64,000 bases of DNA from Oscillospiraceae bacterium. Lineage in GTDB: Bacteria > Bacillota > Clostridia > Oscillospirales > Ruminococcaceae. A model generated the notes under the pieces. It had not been told where the DNA came from. It did no database searches and was given only the letters and a program-made list of their open reading frames with translations. The position numbers and the translations under genes were made by a program. Shown here one piece after another: positions 1-8,113 of the stretch. The DNA lies in NCBI GenBank assembly GCA_902363145.1, contig CABIZB010000006.1:1-64000 (forward strand), in the 5' to 3' direction. The stretch's first letter is position 1. Every line of letters starts with the position of its first letter.

Positions 1-244
1 AGTAAGTTTGTATTTTAATACCTGTTACAGTATTTAAAATCTATCCTGTTCAGTTTTCTAAAAACTGACTTTCAATTTTTTAGTCTTTTCTTGACTTCTT
101 TAATTATTCTTAGCTTCGCTTTATTCAAGCTCTGCTCGGAATTTTCAAGGGTTTCTTTTGGTCGTTCATTGTTCAATTTTCAAGATTCCGTTTCACTCAA
201 AAGTTTTCTTTTGAGTCAAGCCTCTCTTGCGAGACAGCTTATTT

Positions 245-273
245 ATTATATCACATCTTTTTGAGTTTGTCAA
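245..273 (-). promoter_or_regulatory. consensus promoter P2 (rRNA-like tandem pair)
   Basis: On the minus strand there is TTGACA (273-268), a 17-bp spacer and TATAAT (250-245), again a perfect match. It lies 123 bp downstream of P1. Tandem perfect promoters are typical of rRNA operons, which supports the reading of the left edge. Confidence 0.8.
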
Positions 274-367
274 GTACTTTTTTCAACTTTTTTCAAATTC
301 TTTTTCGATGTGTCCCTCAAGCTTTTTAGCTCTCGGTTTGTTTGTCTCTCTCGGAGAGAGCTTTTAT

Positions 368-396
368 ATTATATCATATACAGCCCCTCTTGTCAA
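368..396 (-). promoter_or_regulatory. consensus promoter P1 (rRNA-like tandem pair)
   Basis: On the minus strand there is TTGACA (396-391), a 17-bp spacer, then TATAAT (373-368). Both hexamers are perfect consensus. It is the upstream member of a tandem pair whose transcripts leave the window on the left. Confidence 0.8.
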
Positions 397-450
397 GCCT
401 TTTTTTGCTTTTGGATAACTGCACAGCGTCATAGCATTTCTTGTCGAATT

Positions 451-1731
451 TTAGTGGCTATTTTGCACAATACCCAGGCTCTTTATATACTCTGTCAGCT
501 GTTCTGCTGCTTTTTGATGTGTTCTGACTGTAGGGTGATAGTCTGCACCATACCCATCTTCCTCTGACTGATAATCAAACTTCATGGCATGGATATGCTC
601 ATCACTGTTATCTTCGGAATAATCCCCGACCGCCTGCTCTATCTGCCCGAACAACTCCGCACCCATTATTCCCATGGTGCATATTATCTCGCTGTAGGGA
701 TTTTTCTCCCTTATATGCCCTATAAAATCATAGTACGCCATGTAAAATTCGTCCTGCAATCCCTCGTTCCTGCCAGTATAGCTATAATCGTTGGTGCCAA
801 GGTTTATGACAATGATATCGCTGCCGCCGTCAAAATCCCACGGGGTAAGCGGCTCTATGCCACGCCTCTGCTCAAAATTCGCATCTGCATAATCATAGAT
901 ATCCCCTGCCAGCAGATAGTCCTCCTTGACCCCTACCGTATCGGTATAGTCAGAAATAAGCCCCATGCCGCTGATGCTCACCATGCTCCAGTCAGCGTCA
1001 AGCGCCTGTGCCGTGTAGAAGCCGTATGTGGCAGCGCCGTTCTGATAGTCCGTGTCAAAACGCTCAGAAGGTCCATCAGCCTCATTGCCGTAGCCGCAGG
1101 TTATGGAATCCCCGATAAATTCGATGGAAATATCCCTGTCCGCCGCCCTCGCCAGCTTTTTTGCATTGCAGGTAATGCTTTTTATGCCCGTGCAGCTCAT
1201 CTGGTTCTCGCTGAGCTTGATGATAGTTACCTCCGCATTTTCCAGCTCGCCCTCATAAAGCACATAGCTCTGCTCGCCGTCCTCCAGCCTGATGCGGTTC
1301 ATAAGCTCGCCGTTTATCATCACCCCAAGCCACCCCTGCTGACGATTGGTATAAGCCCCGCCGTTGGAGACCAGCTCCGCCGTGATCTTATCCCCCGTCA
1401 TGACAAAGCTCACCGCCGAGCAGGTATAACTCAGCCAGCATATGTCATTGTAGCGGATATACCTGCCGTCAAAGCGCACCTTGTCCTCTGTGGGTATAAA
1501 AGTACATTCGCTGTTTTCATCGGCATAGAAAAAGGGCAGCCCATCAGCCCCATGCTCCGCAGCCATAGGATCAATGTCATGGACTGCGTTTACCTTCTCC
1601 GTTTCGGAAGCAGATGTGTCGGAGGCGGTCATCTCCGTCATCTGCGGCAGCTCATTTTTTCCGCAGCCTGCGGCGAAAAATGCCGTATAAACTGCCAGAG
1701 CAGCCATAGCTATATTGTATTTTCTGTTCAT
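451..1731 (-). CDS. SGNH/GDSL esterase lipoprotein, CE2-like
   Basis: Predicted surface-anchored carbohydrate esterase of 426 aa. A lipoprotein signal ends at AAGC, with lipidated Cys23, followed by a short acidic Ser/Thr linker. Residues about 85-190 look like the jelly-roll domain of CE2 enzymes. The SGNH hydrolase domain follows, with nucleophile Ser209 in IGDSITCGYG, the GTND block at 312-315 and the catalytic His399 in DYHP. CE2 enzymes typically remove acetyl groups from xylan, mannan or related glycans; the substrate here is an inference. It is the last gene of a tight cluster, 23 bp after rnhA. No terminator is visible between its stop and promoter P1 of the presumed rRNA operon. Confidence 0.85.
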   Translation of the reverse strand: MNRKYNIAMAALAVYTAFFAAGCGKNELPQMTEMTASDTSASETEKVNAVHDIDPMAAEHGADGLPFFYADENSECTFIPTEDKVRFDGRYIRYNDICWLSYTCSAVSFVMTGDKITAELVSNGGAYTNRQQGWLGVMINGELMNRIRLEDGEQSYVLYEGELENAEVTIIKLSENQMSCTGIKSITCNAKKLARAADRDISIEFIGDSITCGYGNEADGPSERFDTDYQNGAATYGFYTAQALDADWSMVSISGMGLISDYTDTVGVKEDYLLAGDIYDYADANFEQRRGIEPLTPWDFDGGSDIIVINLGTNDYSYTGRNEGLQDEFYMAYYDFIGHIREKNPYSEIICTMGIMGAELFGQIEQAVGDYSEDNSDEHIHAMKFDYQSEEDGYGADYHPTVRTHQKAAEQLTEYIKSLGIVQNSH

Positions 1732-1754
1732 ATGACTGCTCCTTTTCGCAGCTT

Positions 1755-2198
1755 TTATTTTTTCATGTGCAGGTCACGCTGAATGACCGCCAGCTCGTCG
1801 CAGCGCTCATTCTCAGGGTGCCCCGCATGACCCTTTACCCATCTAAGCTCCACCTGATGAGTGTCCAGCAGATCAAGGCACTTTTCCCACAGGTCGGCAT
1901 TGAGAGCAGGCTTCTTGTCCGCCTTTACCCAGCCACGCTTTTTCCAGCCTGCCGCCCAACCCTTTGATATGCTGTCGCAGACATATTTGCTGTCGGTGGT
2001 AAGTATAACATGGCAGGGAAATTTAAGCGCCGCCAGCGCCATAATAACGGCGGTCAGCTCCATGCGGTTGTTGGTGGTGGCACATTCGCCCCCCGAAAGC
2101 TCCTTGTAATGCTCGCCCATTCGCAGGATAGCTCCCCAGCCGCCGGGGCCCGGATTGCCCGAGCAGGCGCCGTCGGTGAATATTTCTACAGTCTGCAT
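1755..2198 (-). CDS. rnhA: ribonuclease HI
   Basis: Hydrolyses the RNA strand of RNA/DNA hybrids, removing R-loops and primer remnants in the cytoplasm. The 147-aa length is typical of the family. The four acidic active-site residues are present: Asp9 in [14 protein letters not shown], Glu47 in NNRMEL, Asp69 in TTDSKYV and Asp134 in NERCDELA. His124 in the flexible loop is also present. The basic handle (WKKRGW) is there, as in E. coli RNase HI. It sits between a lipoprotein gene and the SGNH esterase with gaps of 12 and 23 bp, so it is probably co-transcribed with functionally unrelated neighbours. Confidence 0.96.
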   Translation of the reverse strand: MQTVEIFTDGACSGNPGPGGWGAILRMGEHYKELSGGECATTNNRMELTAVIMALAALKFPCHVILTTDSKYVCDSISKGWAAGWKKRGWVKADKKPALNADLWEKCLDLLDTHQVELRWVKGHAGHPENERCDELAVIQRDLHMKK

Positions 2199-2210
2199 AA
2201 GCTCTCCTTT

Positions 2211-3002
2211 TTACTCGGCATAAAGCGCGGAATCTATGTTTGCTACGCTGATGATTGTTCCTCTGCCCACAGTCACCCAGTCATGAGCATCGTATTCGTC
2301 AAAGGCTGATTTGTATTCCTCTTCCGTTACATATTCATCATTTACTTTATACTTCAGTGAAAAATGATAAGGTTCATCGTCGGTGGGGTCAGGGAACTCT
2401 TCCGATACGATGCTTTTTTTCAGCACAAGCTTATCACCTTCGAGCTTATAAAAATAATCAGATGTCATACCCATTCCCATATATCCGCTTATGAGATATC
2501 CGTCAGCACTTACAGCTGCTTCGCCGTATGAACCGAATGTGGTGTTGCCTCCTGACAGGTTCACAAGAGTGCCGTTTTTGAATGTGTATGCAAAAACGCC
2601 TGCTGCGTGATAGTTGTCGATAGACATAAACAGCTCGGGTATGCCGTCATTATCCATATCAAAGAGATCGAATGAGGGAGATGTTGCGTTTTCGTCATAC
2701 ATCACTTCAATGAGCTTTGCTTTGTAGGCATCTCTGTAATCGGCGGTATTTTCCGCTTCCTGCTCCTCCGATGATGCTTCGGTTATATCCTCAGTAACAG
2801 CTTCTGTTTCCGCAAGGGTCTCCTCAGAGACTTCGGCAGTGGTTTCGGAAGCAGTCTCGGAAGCTGTTTCGCTTTCCGCAGATATCTCGGTGATCGTCTC
2901 ACTTTCGGTAACGGACATATCGGGTGCTGTATTGTCATTATTTCCGCAGGCGGTGAGCATAAGTGCAAGCCCCAGTACCGCCGCAATTTGTTTATTCATC
3001 AT
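2211..3002 (-). CDS. putative lipoprotein with EF-hand-like loop, unknown function
   Basis: A 263-aa predicted lipoprotein. The signal sequence ends in a lipobox LTAC, and the next 75 or so residues are a linker rich in Ser, Thr, Glu and Ala, suited to spanning the cell wall. The C-terminal half contains DLFDMDNDGIPELF, an EF-hand-like calcium-binding loop often seen in secreted Clostridia proteins of unknown role. The first ATG of the MMNK start (3002) overlaps the stop of the upstream thioesterase gene by 11 bp, so the two are translationally coupled. A longer reading frame exists upstream but lacks a ribosome site and would bury the signal peptide. I do not know its function. Confidence 0.75.
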   Translation of the reverse strand: MMNKQIAAVLGLALMLTACGNNDNTAPDMSVTESETITEISAESETASETASETTAEVSEETLAETEAVTEDITEASSEEQEAENTADYRDAYKAKLIEVMYDENATSPSFDLFDMDNDGIPELFMSIDNYHAAGVFAYTFKNGTLVNLSGGNTTFGSYGEAAVSADGYLISGYMGMGMTSDYFYKLEGDKLVLKKSIVSEEFPDPTDDEPYHFSLKYKVNDEYVTEEEYKSAFDEYDAHDWVTVGRGTIISVANIDSALYAE

Positions 3003-3429
3003 AAAGTTCCTCTGTACTTCTGCAAATCTCGTCATACACCTCATAAACGTGAGGGTGGGTCTTTTTTATCCTTACGGGGCGCATATCCATATCAACAAAG
3101 CAGTGAGTTGTTTTTCCCACAGCGTGGAGCACGCCATCGGGGTCATAGACCTCATAGGTCACTGAAAATCTTGCCCCGCCGAAATCGGGAATATACGCCT
3201 TGACGATAAATACATCGCCGAATTTGAATGGCAGCTTATATTCACATTCCGCCGACAGCACAGGGGTCATAAGCCCCTCCTCCTCAACGAGCTGAAAGGG
3301 CAGTCCTGCCTGCTCGATAAGGTCAACTCTTGCCTCCTCGAACCAGCGGATATAGTTGGAATGGTGTACTATGCCCATCTTATCAGTTTCATAATAGTAA
3401 ACACGTCTTGAATATGGTCTGAGCTTCAT
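2992..3429 (-). CDS. acyl-CoA thioesterase, YbgC/FadM-like (4HBT)
   Basis: A 145-aa single hot-dog-fold thioesterase of the 4-hydroxybenzoyl-CoA thioesterase superfamily. It carries the signature YYETDKMGIVHHSNYIRWFE, with Asp16 as the expected catalytic residue. Such enzymes hydrolyse acyl-CoA thioesters in the cytoplasm; the real substrate cannot be read from sequence. The start ATG has a strong GGAGG seven to eight bases upstream. It lies 14 bp after the NUDIX gene and overlaps the next lipoprotein gene. Confidence 0.85.
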   Translation of the reverse strand: MKLRPYSRRVYYYETDKMGIVHHSNYIRWFEEARVDLIEQAGLPFQLVEEEGLMTPVLSAECEYKLPFKFGDVFIVKAYIPDFGGARFSVTYEVYDPDGVLHAVGKTTHCFVDMDMRPVRIKKTHPHVYEVYDEICRSTEELYDE

Positions 3430-3443
3430 ATTTTACCTCCGCA

Positions 3444-4064
3444 TCAGTCAAACAGCGTCCTGAAATCCTCGTTTTCCGCCGCCTCAAAGCACATTTCTAC
3501 CTGCTCTCTTGTATTTTTGGCACTGCACAGCTCGGGAAGCTCATCTAACGAGAAAAATCCGCATTCCACAGTCTCACTGTTGGGAGCAAACTCGCCGCCC
3601 TCAAGCCTGCAAAGCACAAATACCTTGCATATTTTCCAGGCATATTCGGGCTTGTTGTGCCTGTCCCTGTCCTGGACTGCAATTATCCGCAGAGGGGTCA
3701 CGTCCATACCCGACTCCTCCTTTGTTTCCTTTATGGCATTTTCACCTACCGAGAGCCATGGATCGCACCAGCCGCCCGGGAGAGACCACTCGCCGTTATT
3801 TTCCTTCACAAGGAGAATTTTCCCCTCCCTGAAAACGGCAGAACGGGTGTCTATCTTAGGTGTCTGATACCCCTTATCCGTGCAGAAAAGATCTTTCACC
3901 TTTTCTATAGGCTCGCCGCTTATCATGCTCATAAGCTCAGCGGAAAGCTCCCGCAGGCGGGTATAGCGCTCCATGTCATATACGTCCTTGACATAGGCAA
4001 GTCCATTCTGAGCTATGCTCTGAAGCTCTTCGGCAATGTCAAGGAGCCTGTTTTCGCTTCTCAA
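3444..4064 (-). CDS. NUDIX hydrolase with N-terminal Nudix_N domain
   Basis: A 206-aa NUDIX hydrolase. Residues about 1-60 form a helical region matching the Nudix_N type that precedes nucleoside-diphosphate-X hydrolases of the YjhB kind. The NUDIX box follows at about residues 97-118, ending in KETKEESGM, with Lys in place of the usual Arg of REUXEEXGU. Likely substrates are ADP-ribose-like or sugar-nucleotide diphosphates, which is an inference. The start is TTG, chosen because AGGAGG ends seven bases upstream and no ATG is available. The gene starts only 20 bp beyond the thrS terminator and has no visible promoter of its own. Confidence 0.82.
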   Translation of the reverse strand: MRSENRLLDIAEELQSIAQNGLAYVKDVYDMERYTRLRELSAELMSMISGEPIEKVKDLFCTDKGYQTPKIDTRSAVFREGKILLVKENNGEWSLPGGWCDPWLSVGENAIKETKEESGMDVTPLRIIAVQDRDRHNKPEYAWKICKVFVLCRLEGGEFAPNSETVECGFFSLDELPELCSAKNTREQVEMCFEAAENEDFRTLFD

Positions 4065-4084
4065 ATGCAGTCCTCCTAAAAATA

Positions 4085-4111
4085 CAGGGAGCGAAAAAGT
4101 TCCGCTCCCTG
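4085..4111 (-). terminator. intrinsic terminator after thrS
   Basis: A 9-bp perfect stem (CAGGGAGCG/CGCTCCCTG) with a 9-nt loop, followed on the minus strand by TATTTTT. It lies between the thrS stop and the ribosome site of the NUDIX gene, so it must leak if no promoter lies between them. Confidence 0.85.
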
Positions 4112-4141
4112 AGAGTCACAAAATCAAGTTATGAAATATGG

Positions 4142-6088
4142 TTATCTTGCCTTGGAAGCATTCTCCTCAACGATCTTGGAAATAACATCGTTCAGAGGTG
4201 AAGCGCCCATGTCGCCGTCCTTTCTGGAACGGAGAGAAACAGTGTTGTCCTCAACCTCCTTGTCGCCTACGATAAAGAAGTAAGGTATCTTTTCAAGCTG
4301 TGCCTGACGGATCTTGTAGCCTATCTTCTCGTTTCTGTTATCAACAGTTACACGGATACCCATGTTTGTGAGCTTGTCCGCAATGCTCTCGCCATATTCC
4401 TTAGCACGGTCGGTAACAGGAAGGATACGTACCTGCTCGGGAGAAAGCCAGAGAGGAAGTGCGCCTGCATACTTTTCAAGCAGATATGCAAGTGTTCTCT
4501 CATAGCAGCCAAGGCTTGTACGGTGAATGATATAAGGATTCTTCTTAGTGCCGTCAACATCAACATATTCCATGCCGAAGCGCTGTGCAAGGAGCATATC
4601 TATCTGGATCGTTACCAGAGTATCTTCCTTGCCGAATACGTTCTTGTACTGGATATCGAGCTTAGGACCATAGAATGCAGCCTCGTCGATACCGATGGTA
4701 TATTCAATGCCAAGGTCCTCAAGGATAGTCTTCATGGCAGCCTGAGCGTGTTCCCACTGCTCGGGAGTACCCTCGTACTTGTTCTTGGGGTTAGCGGGAT
4801 CCCACTGGGAGAATCTGAATGTGCAGTCCTCAAGAAGTCCTACAGTGCCAAGGAAGTACTTTGCAAGCTCCAGGCAGCCTCTGAACTCGTCCTCCAGCTG
4901 CTCGGGACGAACAATGTAGTGACCCTCGGAAATGGTGAACTGTCTTACTCTGATAAGGCCGTGCATCTCACCGCTGTCCTCGTTTCTGAACAGTGTGGAG
5001 GTCTCGGTCAGTCTCATGGGCAGGTCACGGTAGGAACGCTGACGGTTCAGAAATACCTGATACTGGAAGGGGCAGGTCATGGGACGGAGTGCGAAGCATT
5101 CCTTTTCCTCATCGTTGGGGTCGCCCAGAACGAACATACCGTCAAGGTAGTGATCCCAGTGGCCGGAAATTTTGTAAAGCTCTCTCTTAGCCATGTAAGG
5201 AGTCTTGGTGAGCTGGCAGCCCTTGGAAGCCTCAACGTCCTCTACCCATCTCTGCATCAGCTGGATAACCTTTGCACCCTTGGGGAGGAGTATAGGCAGA
5301 CCCTGACCGATATAATCAACAGTTGTGAAATATTCAAGCTCACGGCCGATCTTGTTGTGGTCACGGTTCTTAGCCTCTTCTACCTGCTTGAGATAAGCCT
5401 CAAGCTCGGAAGCCTTGGGGAATGCAGTACCGTAAATTCTGCAAAGCTGCTTGCCCTTGGAGTCGCCTCTCCAGTAAGCGCCTGTGCAGTTGGTGAGCTT
5501 GAATGCCTTTACGGGTGCAACGGACATAAGGTGGGGACCTGCACACAGGTCAATGAACTCGCCCTGCTTGTAGAAGCTTATCTTTTCACCCTTGTCGCTG
5601 TGCTCCTTGCAAAGCTCCACCTTGTAAGGCTCGCCCATTTCGGTAAGCTTTGCAACAGCCTCGTCGGGAGTAAGCTCAAAGCGTGAAAGCTCCAGACCCT
5701 CCTTGACGATCTTCTTCATCTCAGCCTCGAACTTAGCCAGGTCATCGGAGGTAAAGGGGTGGTCTGTGTCAAAATCATAGTAAAATCCGTTTTCGATAGA
5801 GGGGCCGATAGAAAGCTTTACCTCAGGGTAAACTCTCTTTACAGCCTGAGCAAGAATGTGGGAAGCAGTGTGCCAGAAGGTCTTCTTGCCGTCCTCGGAA
5901 TCAAAGGTGCATACCTCAAAGATGCAGTCCTTTTCAACGGGAGTGCGCAGGTCGCATACAACGCCGTCCAGCTTTACGCAGCAGGCAGCCTTGTACAGTC
6001 CCATGCCGATGCCCTTGATTATTTCAGCAGCGGAAACTCCGCTCTCGGCTTCTCTTACGGAGCCGTCTTTTAAAGTAAGCTTTACCAT
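4142..6088 (-). CDS. thrS: threonyl-tRNA synthetase
   Basis: Charges tRNA-Thr with threonine in the cytoplasm. At 648 aa it has the full bacterial layout: TGS domain (about 1-62), the second additional (editing) domain with the HTASH motif (His73, His77), the class II catalytic core with zinc-binding Cys in MTCPFQ, and the C-terminal anticodon-binding domain. A strong AAGGAGATA ribosome site precedes the ATG. The 94-bp gap upstream has no convincing promoter and is too short for a T-box, so expression probably depends on the threonine T-box more than 3 kb upstream of its start. A terminator follows the stop. Confidence 0.98.
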   Translation of the reverse strand: MVKLTLKDGSVREAESGVSAAEIIKGIGMGLYKAACCVKLDGVVCDLRTPVEKDCIFEVCTFDSEDGKKTFWHTASHILAQAVKRVYPEVKLSIGPSIENGFYYDFDTDHPFTSDDLAKFEAEMKKIVKEGLELSRFELTPDEAVAKLTEMGEPYKVELCKEHSDKGEKISFYKQGEFIDLCAGPHLMSVAPVKAFKLTNCTGAYWRGDSKGKQLCRIYGTAFPKASELEAYLKQVEEAKNRDHNKIGRELEYFTTVDYIGQGLPILLPKGAKVIQLMQRWVEDVEASKGCQLTKTPYMAKRELYKISGHWDHYLDGMFVLGDPNDEEKECFALRPMTCPFQYQVFLNRQRSYRDLPMRLTETSTLFRNEDSGEMHGLIRVRQFTISEGHYIVRPEQLEDEFRGCLELAKYFLGTVGLLEDCTFRFSQWDPANPKNKYEGTPEQWEHAQAAMKTILEDLGIEYTIGIDEAAFYGPKLDIQYKNVFGKEDTLVTIQIDMLLAQRFGMEYVDVDGTKKNPYIIHRTSLGCYERTLAYLLEKYAGALPLWLSPEQVRILPVTDRAKEYGESIADKLTNMGIRVTVDNRNEKIGYKIRQAQLEKIPYFFIVGDKEVEDNTVSLRSRKDGDMGASPLNDVISKIVEENASKAR

Positions 6089-6182
6089 AATAAATATCTC
6101 CTTATATATATTTTTTTACATGATTTACAGAAATTCAACGGCATTTGCCGCAGGTGCGGTATGCCGCTCCTTTGAAAAATTT

Positions 6183-6977
6183 TTACTTGTCATCGGAGCA
6201 AACACCCCCTTTTATTTTCACTTTCTGTGATCTTTTGTATATAAAACCCAGAGCCTTTGATATCAAAAGCTCAAAGAGCTTTGCCAATATGATTATTACC
6301 AGCGTCCAAGCAAAAAGGTCGGCAGTTTCAAGATAAATTTTTGCCCGATAAAGCATATCGCCCATGGTAAGATCGGGCTGACCTATCACCTCTGCCGCAG
6401 TGCCGCTTTTGAACGCCAGCGCCGCTCCCGTTCTGCATGCCGCAGTTAGGAATGGCATAACAGCGGGAAAATACAGGTATCGGAGCTTTTTTGCACCGTC
6501 CAGCCTGAATACTTCCGCCGCTTCTTTAAGCTCCCTGTCTGTGCTTTCCGCTCCCTCCAGCACCGCCTCGTATATCACGGGAAGCACCATGAGGAAAGAT
6601 ATCAGAACCGAAAGCTCTCTGCTTTTCATAAAAAACAGTGCAAATATGATGAACGACGCCACAGGCACCGCCTTAACCGCCGTCATAAGGGGCGATATCA
6701 GGGTGCGCATGAGCTTGTATCCTGCGGAAAGCGCCGCAAGCACCGTTCCCATGATAAGCGCCAGCATAAATCCGCCGCCTATCCTGAGGAATGAGTTTAG
6801 CACCGTCCGCCGGAAATCCGCCTGCGGGATAAGCTCAAAAAGCCTTTTCACCGCCGCAACGGGAGTTACCAGTATAATGCTTTTGTTGAGTGCCATTGCC
6901 CCCGCCTGCCACAAGGCAAGCCAGAACAATATGCTCAGCATCTTTTGAAAAAAGTCCTTTTTGTCAGACTTATTCAT
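6183..6977 (-). CDS. ABC transporter permease, SsuC/TauC-like
   Basis: A 264-aa integral membrane protein with about six hydrophobic segments. It carries the cytoplasmic EAA-type loop region around AAEVFRLDGAKKLRYLYFPA, which would contact an ATPase. It belongs to the BPD_transp_1 family of nitrate/sulfonate/taurine-type importers. The start overlaps the stop of the binding-protein gene by 8 bp, which indicates translational coupling. No ABC ATPase gene is present in this cluster, so the energising subunit must be encoded elsewhere or shared. Substrate unknown. Confidence 0.85.
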   Translation of the reverse strand: MNKSDKKDFFQKMLSILFWLALWQAGAMALNKSIILVTPVAAVKRLFELIPQADFRRTVLNSFLRIGGGFMLALIMGTVLAALSAGYKLMRTLISPLMTAVKAVPVASFIIFALFFMKSRELSVLISFLMVLPVIYEAVLEGAESTDRELKEAAEVFRLDGAKKLRYLYFPAVMPFLTAACRTGAALAFKSGTAAEVIGQPDLTMGDMLYRAKIYLETADLFAWTLVIIILAKLFELLISKALGFIYKRSQKVKIKGGVCSDDK

Positions 6978-8103
6978 TTATCATTTCCATATAAAAAGCG
7001 CCGTCATCAGGGAGCGTGCCGCCAACAGCCTTGGGGTCTGCCTCGAAAAGCACATTCCAGTAGCCGCTTACAGCGCTTCTCATATCCTCGCCCCTCAGCA
7101 GGGTGATGTTGCAGTATGGAAGAGCCTTTTTGGCAACAGGCGCTTTTACAATATCATAGCCGCCGATAAGCTCTGCGGCTTCATCGGTATTTTCATTCAC
7201 GAAATCCACCGAAGCCTGATATTCGCCAAGGAAATCATCAAATGCAGCAGTGTTCTCTTCTATAACGCTTTTCTGCGCCACGGTAACGCCCGTGATAAGA
7301 GGAGTATCGCACACCTTTTCCCACTCGTCCGTAAGGCTGAGAGCTATCTTTATGTTCTCGTTCCGGAGCTGTGCCGCAGTAACATAAGGCTGTGGGAGAA
7401 CTGCTATCGCATTTTCGCTTTCAGCCATAACGGCAGCACATTCGCTTGCCTCGGACTTATATTCAATAGTAACGTCCGTCTGCGGCTCAAGACCGTTCTG
7501 ACGGAGAATGTAGTTGAAAACATACTCGGGAGTGGTGCCCTTGCCTGTGGAATAAACCACCTTGCCTTTAAGGTCGGCAACAGAGTTTATCTCCTCGCCG
7601 CTTGTTACCACGTAAAGCACGCCGAGAGTATTAACGGCGGCAACATCTATTGCCCCCTCGGTCTTGTTGTAAAGCACAGCCGCCAGATTTGCGGGAACAT
7701 TTGCAATATCTGTGCTTCCGCTGACAACTCCCGCAACTATCTCATCGGCAGTGCCGAAAATCGACACATTATATTTATTTGCGGTAAGATTGTTTTCGCT
7801 GTCGGACATAAGCTTTGCCATGCCCATTGTGGTAGGGCCTTTAAGGGAAGATATGTTATATTCGGCAGGAGATACGGCATTATCAATATCAGATGCTTCA
7901 GTTTCAGTAGCATCTTCCGACTGAGCTTCCTCAGCGGTTTCCGATGTTTCCTGCGTTTCAGCCTCATCTGTCACAACAGGCTTACCGTCTGTCATCGGCA
8001 GTGTCACAGCATTATTTTCGGCAGTGCCGTTGTCGCTGTTTGTACAGGCAGAAAGTGCCATAACGGATAACAGGCCTATTACAGTTAAAGATCTTTTTTT
8101 CAT
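6970..8103 (-). CDS. ABC transporter substrate-binding lipoprotein, NMT1/SsuA-like
   Basis: A 377-aa lipoprotein with a signal ending MALSAC, an acidic linker to about residue 75, and a periplasmic-binding-protein type 2 fold. The latter shows SLKGPTTMGMAKLM, STDIANVPANLAAVL and KGKVVYSTGKGTTPEYVF, typical of NMT1/SsuA-like binding proteins for sulfonates, nitrate or vitamin precursors. The start at 8103 (MKKRS) is chosen because it gives the signal peptide and has AAGGGAAATG upstream. The frame also runs further upstream, inside the DUF815 gene. It lies 10 bp after that gene. The ligand cannot be told from sequence. Confidence 0.85.
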   Translation of the reverse strand: MKKRSLTVIGLLSVMALSACTNSDNGTAENNAVTLPMTDGKPVVTDEAETQETSETAEEAQSEDATETEASDIDNAVSPAEYNISSLKGPTTMGMAKLMSDSENNLTANKYNVSIFGTADEIVAGVVSGSTDIANVPANLAAVLYNKTEGAIDVAAVNTLGVLYVVTSGEEINSVADLKGKVVYSTGKGTTPEYVFNYILRQNGLEPQTDVTIEYKSEASECAAVMAESENAIAVLPQPYVTAAQLRNENIKIALSLTDEWEKVCDTPLITGVTVAQKSVIEENTAAFDDFLGEYQASVDFVNENTDEAAELIGGYDIVKAPVAKKALPYCNITLLRGEDMRSAVSGYWNVLFEADPKAVGGTLPDDGAFYMEMINE

Positions 8104-8113
8104 ATCATTTCCC

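Larger units (their letters stand above)
1..450 (-). other. rRNA-operon leader-like non-coding region
   Basis: No believable gene lies here. Read on the minus strand, the AT-rich sequence carries two tandem consensus promoters and then stretches such as CTTGAAAATTGAACAATGAA and TAGAAAACTGAACAG. Such sequences are typical of rRNA leaders and spacers in Firmicutes. I infer that an rRNA operon starts just beyond the left edge, transcribed leftwards. No rRNA sequence itself is inside the window. Confidence 0.6.

Noticed and set aside
589..1782. Long 397-codon open frame on the plus strand opposite the SGNH esterase
   Set aside because: It is antisense to a gene with clear motifs, has no ribosome site and no recognisable domain.
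4523..5686. 387-codon plus-strand open frame inside thrS
   Set aside because: It is antisense to thrS, with no ribosome site or family features.
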